Assembly (NCBI RefSeq): GCF_020524885.1
Contig: NZ_JAIVKJ010000001.1
Span: 1,550,001 to 1,614,000, forward strand
Length of the DNA stretch: 64,000 nt
DNA from: Microbulbifer elongatus
GTDB lineage: Bacteria; Pseudomonadota; Gammaproteobacteria; Pseudomonadales; Cellvibrionaceae
Direction: 5' to 3'
Both the position numbers and the translations under genes were made by a program. Positions 21,341-29,080 of this stretch are shown here, in pieces; within the stretch, counting starts at the first letter, position 1, and each line of letters starts with the position of its first letter. The notes beneath the pieces are model-generated. The model had not been told where the DNA came from and did no database searches. It worked only from the letters and a program-made list of their open reading frames with translations.

Positions 21341-21372
21341 GTGCGGGCCCTGAACTCTTAGGATTAATCTTT

Positions 21373-22005
21373 ATGTTGCAACAGCAATTGCAGACCATGC
21401 TGGCACTGCAGGACGAGATCAATACGCTGGTCAATGAACACTGGCGCGAGCAGAACTTTGCCTGGTATCGCGCCATCTGGGTGGAGAGCGCTGAGCTGCT
21501 CGATCACTACGGATGGAAGTGGTGGAAAAAACAGCAGCCGGAGATGGAGCAGGTCAAGCTGGAGCTGGTCGACATCTGGCACTTTGGGTTGAGCCTGGAA
21601 CTGCAGCAGGGTAGTCCGGAAGCCGTCGCGGAAAAAATGGAGCGGCAGCTCTCCGCCAAGCAACCGGTGGCGGGTGGCTTCCGCGAAAACCTGGAGGCTT
21701 TTACCCTGAATACGCTTTCCACCAAGCAGTTCGATCTGGTTGGATTTGCACAATTAATGGCCGATTGTGAAATGCCGTTCGAGGATCTGTACCGCCGCTA
21801 CGTTGGTAAAAATGTCCTGAACCGTTTCCGTCAGGACCACGGCTACAAAGACGGCACCTACGAGAAACTGTGGGGCGGCAGGGAAGACAATGAACACCTG
21901 GCAGAGATCGCTGAATCTTTAGACAGTGCAGCAGAAAATTTCAGCAATCAGCTGTATACGGCGCTGAAAAGCCGTTATCCGGGCTCTCAGAAGGATTTGG
22001 CCTGA
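21373..22005 (+). CDS. dUTP diphosphatase, dimeric (dUTPase_2) family
   Basis: The 210-residue, all-helical protein resembles dimeric dUTPases of the MazG-like all-alpha NTP pyrophosphatase superfamily. The key motifs are ESAELLDHYGWKWWK (Glu38, Glu41) and ELVDIWHF (Glu64, Asp67), which bind Mg2+ and the nucleotide phosphates in Leishmania and Campylobacter enzymes. It would remove dUTP and supply dUMP for thymidylate synthesis. It follows tatD by 32 bp and may be co-transcribed with the tmk-holB-pilZ-tatD block. It is unrelated in fold to the usual trimeric Dut. Confidence 0.88.
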   Translation: MLQQQLQTMLALQDEINTLVNEHWREQNFAWYRAIWVESAELLDHYGWKWWKKQQPEMEQVKLELVDIWHFGLSLELQQGSPEAVAEKMERQLSAKQPVAGGFRENLEAFTLNTLSTKQFDLVGFAQLMADCEMPFEDLYRRYVGKNVLNRFRQDHGYKDGTYEKLWGGREDNEHLAEIAESLDSAAENFSNQLYTALKSRYPGSQKDLA

Positions 22006-22047
22006 TAACTTGCGACCAAAGGATAATGCATTTAATTTGCCAGGCCC

Positions 22048-22053
22048 TATAAT
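22048..22053 (+). promoter_or_regulatory. Probable -10 element of mdh promoter
   Basis: A perfect TATAAT lies 31 bp before the mdh start codon. No good -35 is visible at the right distance. Confidence 0.5.
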
Positions 22054-22083
22054 GCGGGCGCCTGAAAACAACGGAGATACATC

Positions 22084-23064
22084 GTGAAAGCACCTGTTCG
22101 TGTTGCAGTTACCGGCGCCGCCGGTCAGATCAGCTACTCGCTGCTGTTCCGCATCGCTTCCGGCGAAATGCTGGGTAAGGATCAACCAGTTATTCTTCAG
22201 CTGCTGGAAATTACCCCGGCACTGGAAGCGCTGAAAGGCGTAGCCATGGAGCTTGAAGATTGTGCCTTCCCGCTGCTGGCCGGCATCGTACAGAGCGACG
22301 ACGCGACCGTTGCCTTCAAGGACGCCGAATACGCGCTGCTGGTTGGCGCGCGTCCGCGTGGACCGGGCATGGAGCGTAAGGATCTGCTGGAAGCCAACGC
22401 CGCGATCTTCTCCGCTCAGGGTAAAGCCCTGAACGACGTTGCTGCGCGCAATGTGAAAGTTCTGGTAGTCGGCAACCCGGCCAACACCAACGCACTGATC
22501 GCCCAGCGCAACGCGCCGGACCTGGATCCGCGTAACTTCACCGCCATGACCCGTCTGGACCACAACCGTGCCCTGACTCAACTGGCCAACAAGACCGATT
22601 CCACCGTCAACGACATCACCCACATGACCATCTGGGGCAACCACTCTGCTACCCAGTACCCGGACCTGCACCAGGTTAAGGTCAAGGGCGAAGACGCCAT
22701 GGGCAAAGTTGAGCAGGAGTGGTACGAAAACGACTTCATCCCGACTGTGCAGCAGCGCGGTGCGGCCATCATCAAGGCTCGTGGTGCGTCCTCTGCAGCT
22801 TCTGCTGCCAACGCCGCCATCGACCACATGCGCGACTGGGCACTGGGTTCCGCCGAAGGCGACTGGACCAGCATGGGCGTGTACAGCGACGGTTCTTATG
22901 GCATCCAGGAAGGTCTGATCTACTCCTTCCCGGTTGTGTGCAAGAACGGCGACTGGGAAATCGTACAGGGCGTGGACATCAATGATTTCTCCCGTGAGAA
23001 GATGACTGCGACCGAGACCGAGCTGGCAGAAGAGCGCGATGCCGTTGCGCACCTGCTGCCCTGA
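22084..23064 (+). CDS. mdh: Malate dehydrogenase (NAD)
   Basis: Mdh oxidises malate to oxaloacetate in the TCA and glyoxylate cycles. The 326-residue protein is of the cytosolic-like MDH type found in many proteobacteria, unlike E. coli Mdh. The N-terminus carries the dinucleotide loop [19 protein letters not shown] and the catalytic-His region [11 protein letters not shown] are present, and [14 protein letters not shown] is typical near the C-terminus. The start is a GTG at 22084 with ACGGAGA upstream. It is followed by a strong terminator. Confidence 0.96.
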   Translation: MKAPVRVAVTGAAGQISYSLLFRIASGEMLGKDQPVILQLLEITPALEALKGVAMELEDCAFPLLAGIVQSDDATVAFKDAEYALLVGARPRGPGMERKDLLEANAAIFSAQGKALNDVAARNVKVLVVGNPANTNALIAQRNAPDLDPRNFTAMTRLDHNRALTQLANKTDSTVNDITHMTIWGNHSATQYPDLHQVKVKGEDAMGKVEQEWYENDFIPTVQQRGAAIIKARGASSAASAANAAIDHMRDWALGSAEGDWTSMGVYSDGSYGIQEGLIYSFPVVCKNGDWEIVQGVDINDFSREKMTATETELAEERDAVAHLLP

Positions 23065-23091
23065 TTTCGTCGACTGACACAGTCGCGAAAA

Positions 23092-23122
23092 CGAAAAAAC
23101 CCGCTCAATGTGCGGGTTTTTT
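23092..23122 (+). terminator. Bidirectional terminator between mdh and asnS
   Basis: The stem AACCCGC/GCGGGTT around a 7-nt loop has A-tracts on one side and T-tracts on the other, so it can end both mdh (+) and asnS (-) transcripts. Confidence 0.85.
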
Positions 23123-23164
23123 TATGCCTCGAAGTTTCTGACGGTGAAATCAGAACTTCACGTT

Positions 23165-24565
23165 TTAGAACTTTACGTTCCGGGGCGTGCGAGGGAAGGG
23201 GATTACATCGCGGATGTTACCCATACCGGTGACATAGGAAACAATGCGGTCAAAGCCAAGGCCGAAACCGCCGTGCGGTACGGTGCCGTAGCGACGCAGA
23301 TCCCGGTACCAGTCCAGGTGCTCCTTGGGGATGTCCATTTCATCCATCCGGGCATCCAGCTTGTCCAGGCGCTCTTCGCGCTGGGAACCGCCGATGATCT
23401 CGCCGATTCCGGGGGCGAGAACATCCATGGCCGCAACGGTCTTGCCGTCGTCGTTCATGCGCATGTAGAACGCTTTGATGTCCTTGGGGTAGTTGAGCAC
23501 GATTACCGGCTTCTTGAAGTGCTTCTCGGCCAGATAGCGTTCGTGCTCAGAAGCGAGGTCGATACCCCAGGAAACCGGGAACTCGAACTTCTCTTTGCAG
23601 TTTTCCAGGATCTCGATGGCCTCGCAGTAATTGATACGCGCGAAGTCATTGTCGATGATGTTTTCCAGGCGCGAGATGGCTTCCTTGTCGATGCGCTGGG
23701 CAAAGAATGCCATGTCGTCCGGACGCTCTTCCAGAACCGCACGGAATACATATTTCAGCATTTCTTCTGCAAGGTTGGCGCAGTCCGCCAGGTCTGCAAA
23801 CGCGATTTCCGGCTCCACCATCCAGAATTCCGCCAGGTGGCGGGTGGTATTGGAGTTCTCTGCGCGGAAGGTGGGACCGAAGGTGTACACCTTGGACAGC
23901 GCCAGACAGTAGCTTTCCACGTTCAGCTGGCCGGATACGGTGAGGAAGGTTTCCTCGCCGAAGAAATCCTCTGAGTAGTCCACCTCACCCTTGTCGGTCA
24001 GGGGCAGGTTGGTCTGGTCGAGGGTACTCACCCGGAACATCTCACCCGCGCCTTCACAGTCGGAAGCGGTAATAATCGGCGTGTGAATGTAGTTGAACCC
24101 GCGCTCATGGAAGAAGCGGTGCACGGCCTGGGCGATGCAGTTGCGCACTCGCGCCACGGCGCCGCTCACATTGGTCCGCGGACGCAGGTGAGCGTGTTCG
24201 CGAAGGTGCTCCATCGTGTGGCGCTTGGGGGACATGGGGTAAGTGTCCGGATCTTCCACCCAGCCAACAACGGTGACGCTGGAGGCGAGCAATTCGATGG
24301 ACTGGCCCTTGCCCTCGGAAGGCTTGATGGTGCCTTCAATATCGACTGCGCAACCCGTAGTGAGGCGAAGAACTTCGGACTGGTAATTGTTGATGGAAGA
24401 CTCCACCACCACCTGGATCGGGTCGAAGCAGCTGCCGTCATGAACGGCGAGGAAAGACAGGCCCGCCTTGGAATCGCGGCGGGTACGGATCCAGCCCTGA
24501 ACGCGGGCAGGCTCGCCTTCGCGCTGGGTGGATTTCAAAAGAGTGTCGATAGATTCAACTTGCAT
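23165..24565 (-). CDS. asnS: Asparaginyl-tRNA synthetase
   Basis: AsnRS charges tRNA-Asn directly. The 466-residue class II synthetase has an N-terminal OB-fold anticodon-binding domain ([13 protein letters not shown], about 20-100). The catalytic core contains motif 2 ([15 protein letters not shown]) and motif 3 ([11 protein letters not shown]), and ends [16 protein letters not shown]. It is convergent with mdh. Its presence suggests the cell need not rely on the Asp-tRNA(Asn) amidotransferase route. Confidence 0.97.
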   Translation of the reverse strand: MQVESIDTLLKSTQREGEPARVQGWIRTRRDSKAGLSFLAVHDGSCFDPIQVVVESSINNYQSEVLRLTTGCAVDIEGTIKPSEGKGQSIELLASSVTVVGWVEDPDTYPMSPKRHTMEHLREHAHLRPRTNVSGAVARVRNCIAQAVHRFFHERGFNYIHTPIITASDCEGAGEMFRVSTLDQTNLPLTDKGEVDYSEDFFGEETFLTVSGQLNVESYCLALSKVYTFGPTFRAENSNTTRHLAEFWMVEPEIAFADLADCANLAEEMLKYVFRAVLEERPDDMAFFAQRIDKEAISRLENIIDNDFARINYCEAIEILENCKEKFEFPVSWGIDLASEHERYLAEKHFKKPVIVLNYPKDIKAFYMRMNDDGKTVAAMDVLAPGIGEIIGGSQREERLDKLDARMDEMDIPKEHLDWYRDLRRYGTVPHGGFGLGFDRIVSYVTGMGNIRDVIPFPRTPRNVKF

Positions 24566-24931
24566 GATGGTGCTCTTGTTGTTCGCGTTTGCTGGTGTCG
24601 CCTAGGCCGGGCCGATCTTTGGGGCCCGAGTGCCTCATCCCGGATAGTCTTACCCCGGATATCCTCACGCGGCTATTTATGCAGGTCGTAAACGCGGCTT
24701 GTGGCCACGTACGGCAATTAGCGCGGGCATCTTGCCCCCTGATAGCACGAAAATCCAGTCCCCGAAGTTAGGCTTTGTGCTGGGTGTCGTGACCGCCCGG
24801 TACGCTATTCGCCTGTGAGTGTAGTTTATTGCGCAAAACGAGGTAGGGAAGGGAACCTTTCGGCAGATTGTGCGGGGAATCGTGACTCTTTGTTCCCTAA
24901 AGCCCTGTCCTACACTGAAAATGTCACAGTG
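24566..24931. other. Divergent intergenic region asnS / DUF2244 gene
   Basis: These 366 bp separate divergent asnS and the DUF2244 gene. No gene or clear structured RNA is recognisable. The promoters of both neighbours should lie here. Confidence 0.4.
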
Positions 24932-25468
24932 ATGGATGATGTTCCCATGGTCAAAGAAGTCGGCGGCGCGCGCGGGCGTCGGGCCTGTATCCTTCTCGCG
25001 CCTAATCAGTCCCTCTCCATGGCGGGGAACCTCTGGGTATTTATCTCCCTGGTCGCAGTATCCCTCGGTATAAGCGTGGCTTTTGCGCTGGCTGGCGCGT
25101 GGATGGTAATTCCATTTGCTGGCCTTGAAGTGCTTCTCCTCGGCGTTTTGTTCGGATACGTGTATATGGAGGGGACTCGCCGTGAGGTGATCCAGATCAG
25201 TGATGAGCGCGTAGTGCTGGATACCAGCCGCGGCAGCCTAAAGCGCCCGGTGTATCACACTGAATTTGACCGCGAGAGCCTTGCGGTACTGGTGCGAATG
25301 GGGCCGAGCCCCACGGAGCCGTCTTCGGTTACCTTCACCGGCCCTGAAGGCTGCCTCGAAATTGGTGAATTCCTTACTGATGCGGAAAAAGCGGCATTGG
25401 TGGAAAAGCTTGGTAGTTGTGGTTTGCGCGCGCGCAAAGAACAATGCTACAGATTACAAGATTTCTGA
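24932..25468 (+). CDS. DUF2244 family membrane protein
   Basis: A 178-residue protein with two adjacent membrane segments (about residues 28-70: WVFISLVAVSLGISVAFALAG and VIPFAGLEVLLLGVLFG in order) followed by a soluble domain of about 100 residues. This is the DUF2244 architecture, of unknown function. The ATG at 24932 is the most likely start; 24947 is an alternative and an upstream extension to 24815 looks non-coding. It stands alone, with a terminator-like hairpin 67 bp downstream. Confidence 0.75.
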   Translation: MDDVPMVKEVGGARGRRACILLAPNQSLSMAGNLWVFISLVAVSLGISVAFALAGAWMVIPFAGLEVLLLGVLFGYVYMEGTRREVIQISDERVVLDTSRGSLKRPVYHTEFDRESLAVLVRMGPSPTEPSSVTFTGPEGCLEIGEFLTDAEKAALVEKLGSCGLRARKEQCYRLQDF

Positions 25469-25497
25469 GTCCGCGGTAGCGTTAAGGAAAAACGCCT

Positions 25498-25528
25498 TTG
25501 CTGCTTGCAGGGTTCAAACGGATATAAT
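25498..25528 (+). promoter_or_regulatory. Possible promoter upstream of peroxiredoxin gene
   Basis: A perfect -10 TATAAT (25523-25528) lies 19 bp after TTGCTG (25498-25503). The predicted start site falls at the foot of the hairpin at 25535-25558, which is unusual. Confidence 0.4.
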
Positions 25529-25534
25529 GCGCCG

Positions 25535-25564
25535 GGCCCACCTCGAATGAGGTGGGCCTTTTTA
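25535..25564 (+). terminator. Strong hairpin terminator between DUF2244 gene and bcp
   Basis: A perfect 10-bp stem (25535-25544 with 25549-25558) with a 4-nt loop is followed by TTTTT. It probably ends the DUF2244 transcript, but could also attenuate transcription into the peroxiredoxin gene. Confidence 0.75.
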
Positions 25565-25595
25565 CAGCGTTCAATGATTCATCAGGGGAGAGACC

Positions 25596-26072
25596 ATGGC
25601 ACATCCTAAAATCGGCAACCTCGCACCGGTATTTACACTGAAAAACCAGAATGGTGAAAAGGTGTCGCTCAAGGATTTTCGGGGCAAGAAAAATGTGGTG
25701 CTGTATTTCTACCCCAAGGCGCTCACTCCGGGATGTACCACCCAGGCCTGTGGTATCCGCGACAGCGCGGATGAGCTGGAAAAGCGTGATACCGTCGTTC
25801 TCGGCCTGAGCCCGGATCCGGAAGCCAAGTTGCACAAGTTTATGGAAAAGCATGAACTCAACTTTGATCTGCTGGCCGATGAAGATCATAAAATTGCCGA
25901 TAAATATGGTTGCTGGGGCCTCAAGAAGTTCATGGGTAGGGAATTTATGGGGCTGATTCGCACCACTTTTATCATTGATAAGGAAGGGCGTCTCCAGCAC
26001 ATCATGGACAAGTTCAAGACCAAAACCCATCACGACGACCTGCTGAAATGGCTGGATGAAAACCTGGCCTGA
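25596..26072 (+). CDS. bcp: Thioredoxin-dependent thiol peroxidase (bacterioferritin comigratory protein type)
   Basis: This atypical 2-Cys peroxiredoxin of 158 residues reduces hydroperoxides using thioredoxin. The peroxidatic Cys47 is in TPGCTTQACGIRD and the resolving Cys52 is five residues later, the BCP/PrxQ spacing. The start ATG at 25596 is preceded by AGGGGAGA. It is a single-gene unit. Confidence 0.94.
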   Translation: MAHPKIGNLAPVFTLKNQNGEKVSLKDFRGKKNVVLYFYPKALTPGCTTQACGIRDSADELEKRDTVVLGLSPDPEAKLHKFMEKHELNFDLLADEDHKIADKYGCWGLKKFMGREFMGLIRTTFIIDKEGRLQHIMDKFKTKTHHDDLLKWLDENLA

Positions 26073-26539
26073 GCCTTCACGGGGACAGGAGTTCATTGGT
26101 TGCGGCTCGATGTGCGCCCGAGGTGTGGCTCTATCGGGCCATTGGGCCTGCAAAATAGCTGCCCTCTAACTCTGTCGAGTGGCAGGAAAGTCATCTTGGT
26201 CACAAGCTGCAGCGTGGCGGCAGTATCTTTTTGTGCAGGAATTAAAAAAAATTTACTGTCGTCCCTTGCATTATCCCCAGATGGTCTATACTGGCTTGTG
26301 TAAAGGAGCGCCGCTCAACCGTCTGGCCCAGAGCGATTGGGTGTGGTGCGAGGAAGTAGTACAAAAATCATTCACTCTGGGTAGGCTTCGATGCCTGTTT
26401 TCAGGTGCGCCCCCGCACCCAGGTAGTAGCCAGCACTAGCAATCACGCGTTATATTGCTGGCAGTGGTATTCAGGGACTCGCAGGAAGCGGGCGTAGAAC
26501 AATAACCGCGGCTCAAGGAACCCATCAAGGAGCAGCTCA
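26073..26539. other. Intergenic region upstream of AraC-type HTH gene
   Basis: I see no gene in these 467 bp. A possible promoter (TTGCAT 26266-26271, TATACT 26287-26292) has a spacer of only 15 bp. A short hairpin GGTGCG/CGCACC lies near 26405-26420. A long leader or small RNA is possible but unsupported. Confidence 0.35.
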
Positions 26540-26986
26540 ATGAACCATATTCAGCCAGACCAAGCTTCGCTCTCAGAAGACAAACCCCTGCAGCAGGCAA
26601 GATTGTCGGGTGATCCGAACATTCTTGATCAGCTGCTGGCGCCACCGGAGGCAACCAGCTTCGGTATCGCCGCTCGAGTCATCGACGTGCTGGAACAACG
26701 GATTGGAAAGGCATCTCTGGCCATTCGCCCGGTGGCATCTGACCTCAGTATGTCTACCCGGACCCTGCAGCGTCGCTTGCAGGAACACAACCTGAGTTTC
26801 GCCTCTCTGCGCGATCACGTGCGTTTCCGCCACGCAGTGCACTTCCTGAAAGATACTGCACTGAGCGTCGACGGCATTTCCCGTATTCTCGACTTCTCTG
26901 ACAGAACCAGCTTTACCAGTGCCTTCAAGCGCTGGACCGGTATGTCCCCGACGGGGTATCGCCGGCAGGTTCGTCAGCGCTTCTAA
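26540..26986 (+). CDS. AraC-type HTH domain protein without sensor domain
   Basis: The 148-residue protein contains a nearly complete AraC/XylS DNA-binding domain at about 57-145: first helix-turn-helix at LSMSTRTLQRRLQ, second in GISRILDFSDRTSFTSAFKRWTG with the terminal MSPTGYRR motif. The first 55 residues are polar and show no effector-binding domain. It matches the C-terminal third of AraC regulators of the ArgR/OruR type. The start is firm (AAGGAG then ATG at 26540), so it is either a genuine short regulator or the remnant of a longer one. Its targets are unknown. Confidence 0.85.
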   Translation: MNHIQPDQASLSEDKPLQQARLSGDPNILDQLLAPPEATSFGIAARVIDVLEQRIGKASLAIRPVASDLSMSTRTLQRRLQEHNLSFASLRDHVRFRHAVHFLKDTALSVDGISRILDFSDRTSFTSAFKRWTGMSPTGYRRQVRQRF

Positions 26987-27128
26987 AGGATCACTGGAAA
27001 ACTACTGCGCGTGCGCCTGGCGCCGCCCGGCGGTACTCGGAATGCTCATGTACTAAAGTACACTCCGCTTCCTCTGTTCCGGCGGTCAGCACCAGACACC
27101 CGCTCGCTACGTTTTTCAGCGATCCTTA
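26984..27128. repeat. 145-bp imperfect palindromic intergenic repeat (MITE/ERIC-like)
   Basis: The two halves are imperfect inverted copies along their full length. The outer ends read TAAAGGATCACTGGAAAAC and, reverse-complemented, TAAGGATCGCTGAAAAAC. The centre is TGTACT-AA-AGTACA. The whole could fold into one long hairpin. It begins at the stop codon of the HTH gene and ends about 127 bp before yajC. No coding sequence lies inside. Shape and location resemble ERIC-type intergenic repeats. Confidence 0.7.
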
Positions 27129-27152
27129 ACAGACTAATACCTCGCATCACGT

Positions 27153-27198
27153 AATCCAGAGTTCCGGTAAACACCGGTGCTCTGGATTGCCTCATTTT
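27153..27198 (+). terminator. Hairpin upstream of yajC
   Basis: Inverted repeat AATCCAGAG (27153-27161) / CTCTGGATT (27180-27188) with an inner CCGGT/ACCGG pair is followed by a short T-run (TTTT). It may end the HTH-gene transcript or attenuate yajC. Confidence 0.45.
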
Positions 27199-27255
27199 GT
27201 CAAAGCCGTTAGAGTTGGCTCCAGAATTTTTACTGACTCTATTGAGGTTTAGACC

Positions 27256-27588
27256 ATGGATTTCTTTATTCCTGCTGCAATGGCACAAGAGGCGGCTCCG
27301 GCTCCCCAGGGTAACCCGCTGATCACCCTGCTGATGTTCGGTGGCCTGTTTGTGTTTATGTGGCTGTTTATTATTCGCCCACAGCGCAAGCGCCAGAAAG
27401 AGCACCAGGAACTGGTAGGTGCCCTGAAAAAGGGTGATGAGGTCGTAATGACCAGCGGCATGTTGGGCCGTGTCGAAAAAGTAGACGACGACTACCTGAT
27501 TCTGGAAGTAGCCGACAATATGAAGCTTAAGTTCCAGAAGGTTGCCGTGCATGCGGTATTGCCCAAAGGCACCATCAAGAACATCTGA
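27256..27588 (+). CDS. yajC: Preprotein translocase subunit YajC
   Basis: YajC is a small inner-membrane partner of SecDF/YidC. The 110-residue protein has a single membrane segment (about residues 20-40, ITLLMFGGLFVFMWLFIIRPQ) followed by a basic stretch and a small soluble domain containing KKGDEVVMTSGMLGRV. The N-terminus (MDFFIPAAMAQEAAP) looks like a leader. In most gammaproteobacteria it lies in a queA-tgt-yajC-secD-secF run; here none of these genes flank it, and it is closed by a terminator. Confidence 0.93.
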   Translation: MDFFIPAAMAQEAAPAPQGNPLITLLMFGGLFVFMWLFIIRPQRKRQKEHQELVGALKKGDEVVMTSGMLGRVEKVDDDYLILEVADNMKLKFQKVAVHAVLPKGTIKNI

Positions 27589-27642
27589 TCCGGGCTGCGC
27601 GATTATGCCAACGGCAAAATTGGCCTGCGCATCCAGACAAGA

Positions 27643-27667
27643 AACCCGGCGCTTGCCGGGTTTTTTT
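27643..27667 (+). terminator. Terminator of yajC
   Basis: The 8-bp stem AACCCGGC/GCCGGGTT with a GCTT loop is followed by seven T. Confidence 0.9.
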
Positions 27668-27714
27668 ATGGATGAAAACAATAAATGCAATTTCGACTTG
27701 GGGAGCAGAGTACC

Positions 27715-28752
27715 GTGAAAATCCAGTATCCAGCGCGAGAGCGCCTTGCCAACCTGCCGACGCCATTACAACCTCTCGACAAGATCAGCGAACGGTTCTC
27801 GCTGCCCCATGGCGGGCCGAAAATCTGGATCAAGCGCGACGACCTTACAGAGAGTGCCATGTCCGGCAACAAGTTGCGGAAGCTGGAATTCATCATTGCG
27901 GAAGCCCGCGCCCGCGGTTGTAACACCCTGATTACCTGCGGCGGGGAGCAGTCCAATCACTGTCGCGCTACCGCGCTTGCGGCTGCCAAAGTGGGGCTCA
28001 AGGCGCACCTGATTTTGCGGCAGGGGCGGAGTGATGCAGCGGGCGTGCCGGATGGCAATCTATTGGTGGATTACCTGGCAGGCGCAGAGGTGTCCATCTA
28101 TCCACTCCGTGAATATCTGGATAGCCTGCCACAGCTGTTTGAGCATTGGTCCGCGTATTACGAGCAGCAGGGCGACCGCGCACTGTGCATACCTACTGGC
28201 GGCAGTGACGGGCTGGGAATATGGGGCTATCTGCTCGGCACGGAAGAGCTTCTGGCGGACTGTAAAGCGGCGGGATTTGCACCAGACAGTGTTGTGTGTG
28301 CCAGCGGGAGTGGCGGTACGCAGGCGGGCCTCACCCTCGGTTGTCAGTTGTTTGAAAGCGGTGCCGAGGTCACAGGCTATGCCGTTTGTGATGATGCCGA
28401 GTATTTTGTAAACAAGGTTGCTGCCGACGTGCAAGACTGGGCCGATCGTTATCGGCAATCGTTTACCCTGGATGAAAATCGGATCCATGTGATCGACGAC
28501 TACATCGGGCCCGGGTATGCCATTGCGACCGAAGAAATTTACCAGACGATTGCCCTGGCGGCGCAACTTGAAGGCATATTGCTCGACCCCGTTTACACCG
28601 GCAAAGCCTTTCATGGCATGTTGCAGGATATACAGCGCGGGCACTACGCAGGCTGCCAAAACTTGGTGTTTATGCATACTGGCGGCCAGTTCGGGATATT
28701 TCCGCAGCGCTCGGGCTTTCAAAAAAGCTGGTCGCCGGCACAGTCGGGGTAA
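27715..28752 (+). CDS. PLP-dependent D-cysteine desulfhydrase / ACC deaminase family protein
   Basis: A fold-type II PLP enzyme. From the GTG at 27715 (GGGGAG nine bases upstream) it has 345 residues; an ATG at 27685 adds ten. The PLP lysine is Lys53 in SGNKLRKLEF, and CGGEQSNHCRATA and TGGSDGLGIWGY are the phosphate- and substrate-binding stretches. The closest families are D-cysteine desulfhydrase (DcyD) and 1-aminocyclopropane-1-carboxylate deaminase, which cannot be separated safely from sequence alone. D-cysteine desulfhydrase is the likelier role in a marine gammaproteobacterium. It forms pyruvate, ammonia and sulfide. Confidence 0.85.
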   Translation: MKIQYPARERLANLPTPLQPLDKISERFSLPHGGPKIWIKRDDLTESAMSGNKLRKLEFIIAEARARGCNTLITCGGEQSNHCRATALAAAKVGLKAHLILRQGRSDAAGVPDGNLLVDYLAGAEVSIYPLREYLDSLPQLFEHWSAYYEQQGDRALCIPTGGSDGLGIWGYLLGTEELLADCKAAGFAPDSVVCASGSGGTQAGLTLGCQLFESGAEVTGYAVCDDAEYFVNKVAADVQDWADRYRQSFTLDENRIHVIDDYIGPGYAIATEEIYQTIALAAQLEGILLDPVYTGKAFHGMLQDIQRGHYAGCQNLVFMHTGGQFGIFPQRSGFQKSWSPAQSG

Positions 28753-29080
28753 GCGGCAATTCTATTTCGCACTGTGCCAGCCGAGGCGCAACATCGTGTA
28801 AACTTTTGCGACAGAATTGCCAAATTTGGCAAAACAGTTAGTAAATTGATCAAAACGTGGCAGCAATAAAGGCTATGATGCTGATAATTGGCGGATTACT
28901 GTTCTATATGGAATGAAGCTGCTAATCTGCGCGGCAATGAATGGCGCCCGGCTATTTTTACGGTTCTTTTATCTCTGTTCGTCTGGCATCAAGACAGCAG
29001 AGTGGGCACAGTCTTCGATCGAGTTTCGTTCGATCATGACGCGGTCATTCTGGTGATGATTTAATCAAAATAATAGGTAG
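28753..29080. other. Intergenic region upstream of sodium:amino-acid symporter gene
   Basis: These 328 bp are AT-rich relative to the genes. They hold a perfect 16-bp palindrome (28817-28832) and a GATCGA/TTCGATC hairpin near 29018-29036. I see no gene or known riboswitch. Confidence 0.45.
28817..28832. promoter_or_regulatory. 16-bp perfect palindrome, candidate operator
   Basis: TTGCCAAATTTGGCAA is self-complementary over all 16 bases. It lies about 65 bp after the desulfhydrase stop and 250 bp before the symporter. Such symmetry is typical of dimeric repressor or activator sites; the binding protein is unknown. Confidence 0.4.

Noticed and set aside
24815..24931. N-terminal extension of the DUF2244 protein
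   Set aside because: Residue composition differs from the rest and it covers the probable promoter; the ATG at 24932 fits the family length better.
26179..26439. 86-codon open frame between bcp and the AraC-type gene
   Set aside because: No ribosome binding site, no family resemblance, and it overlaps a possible promoter.
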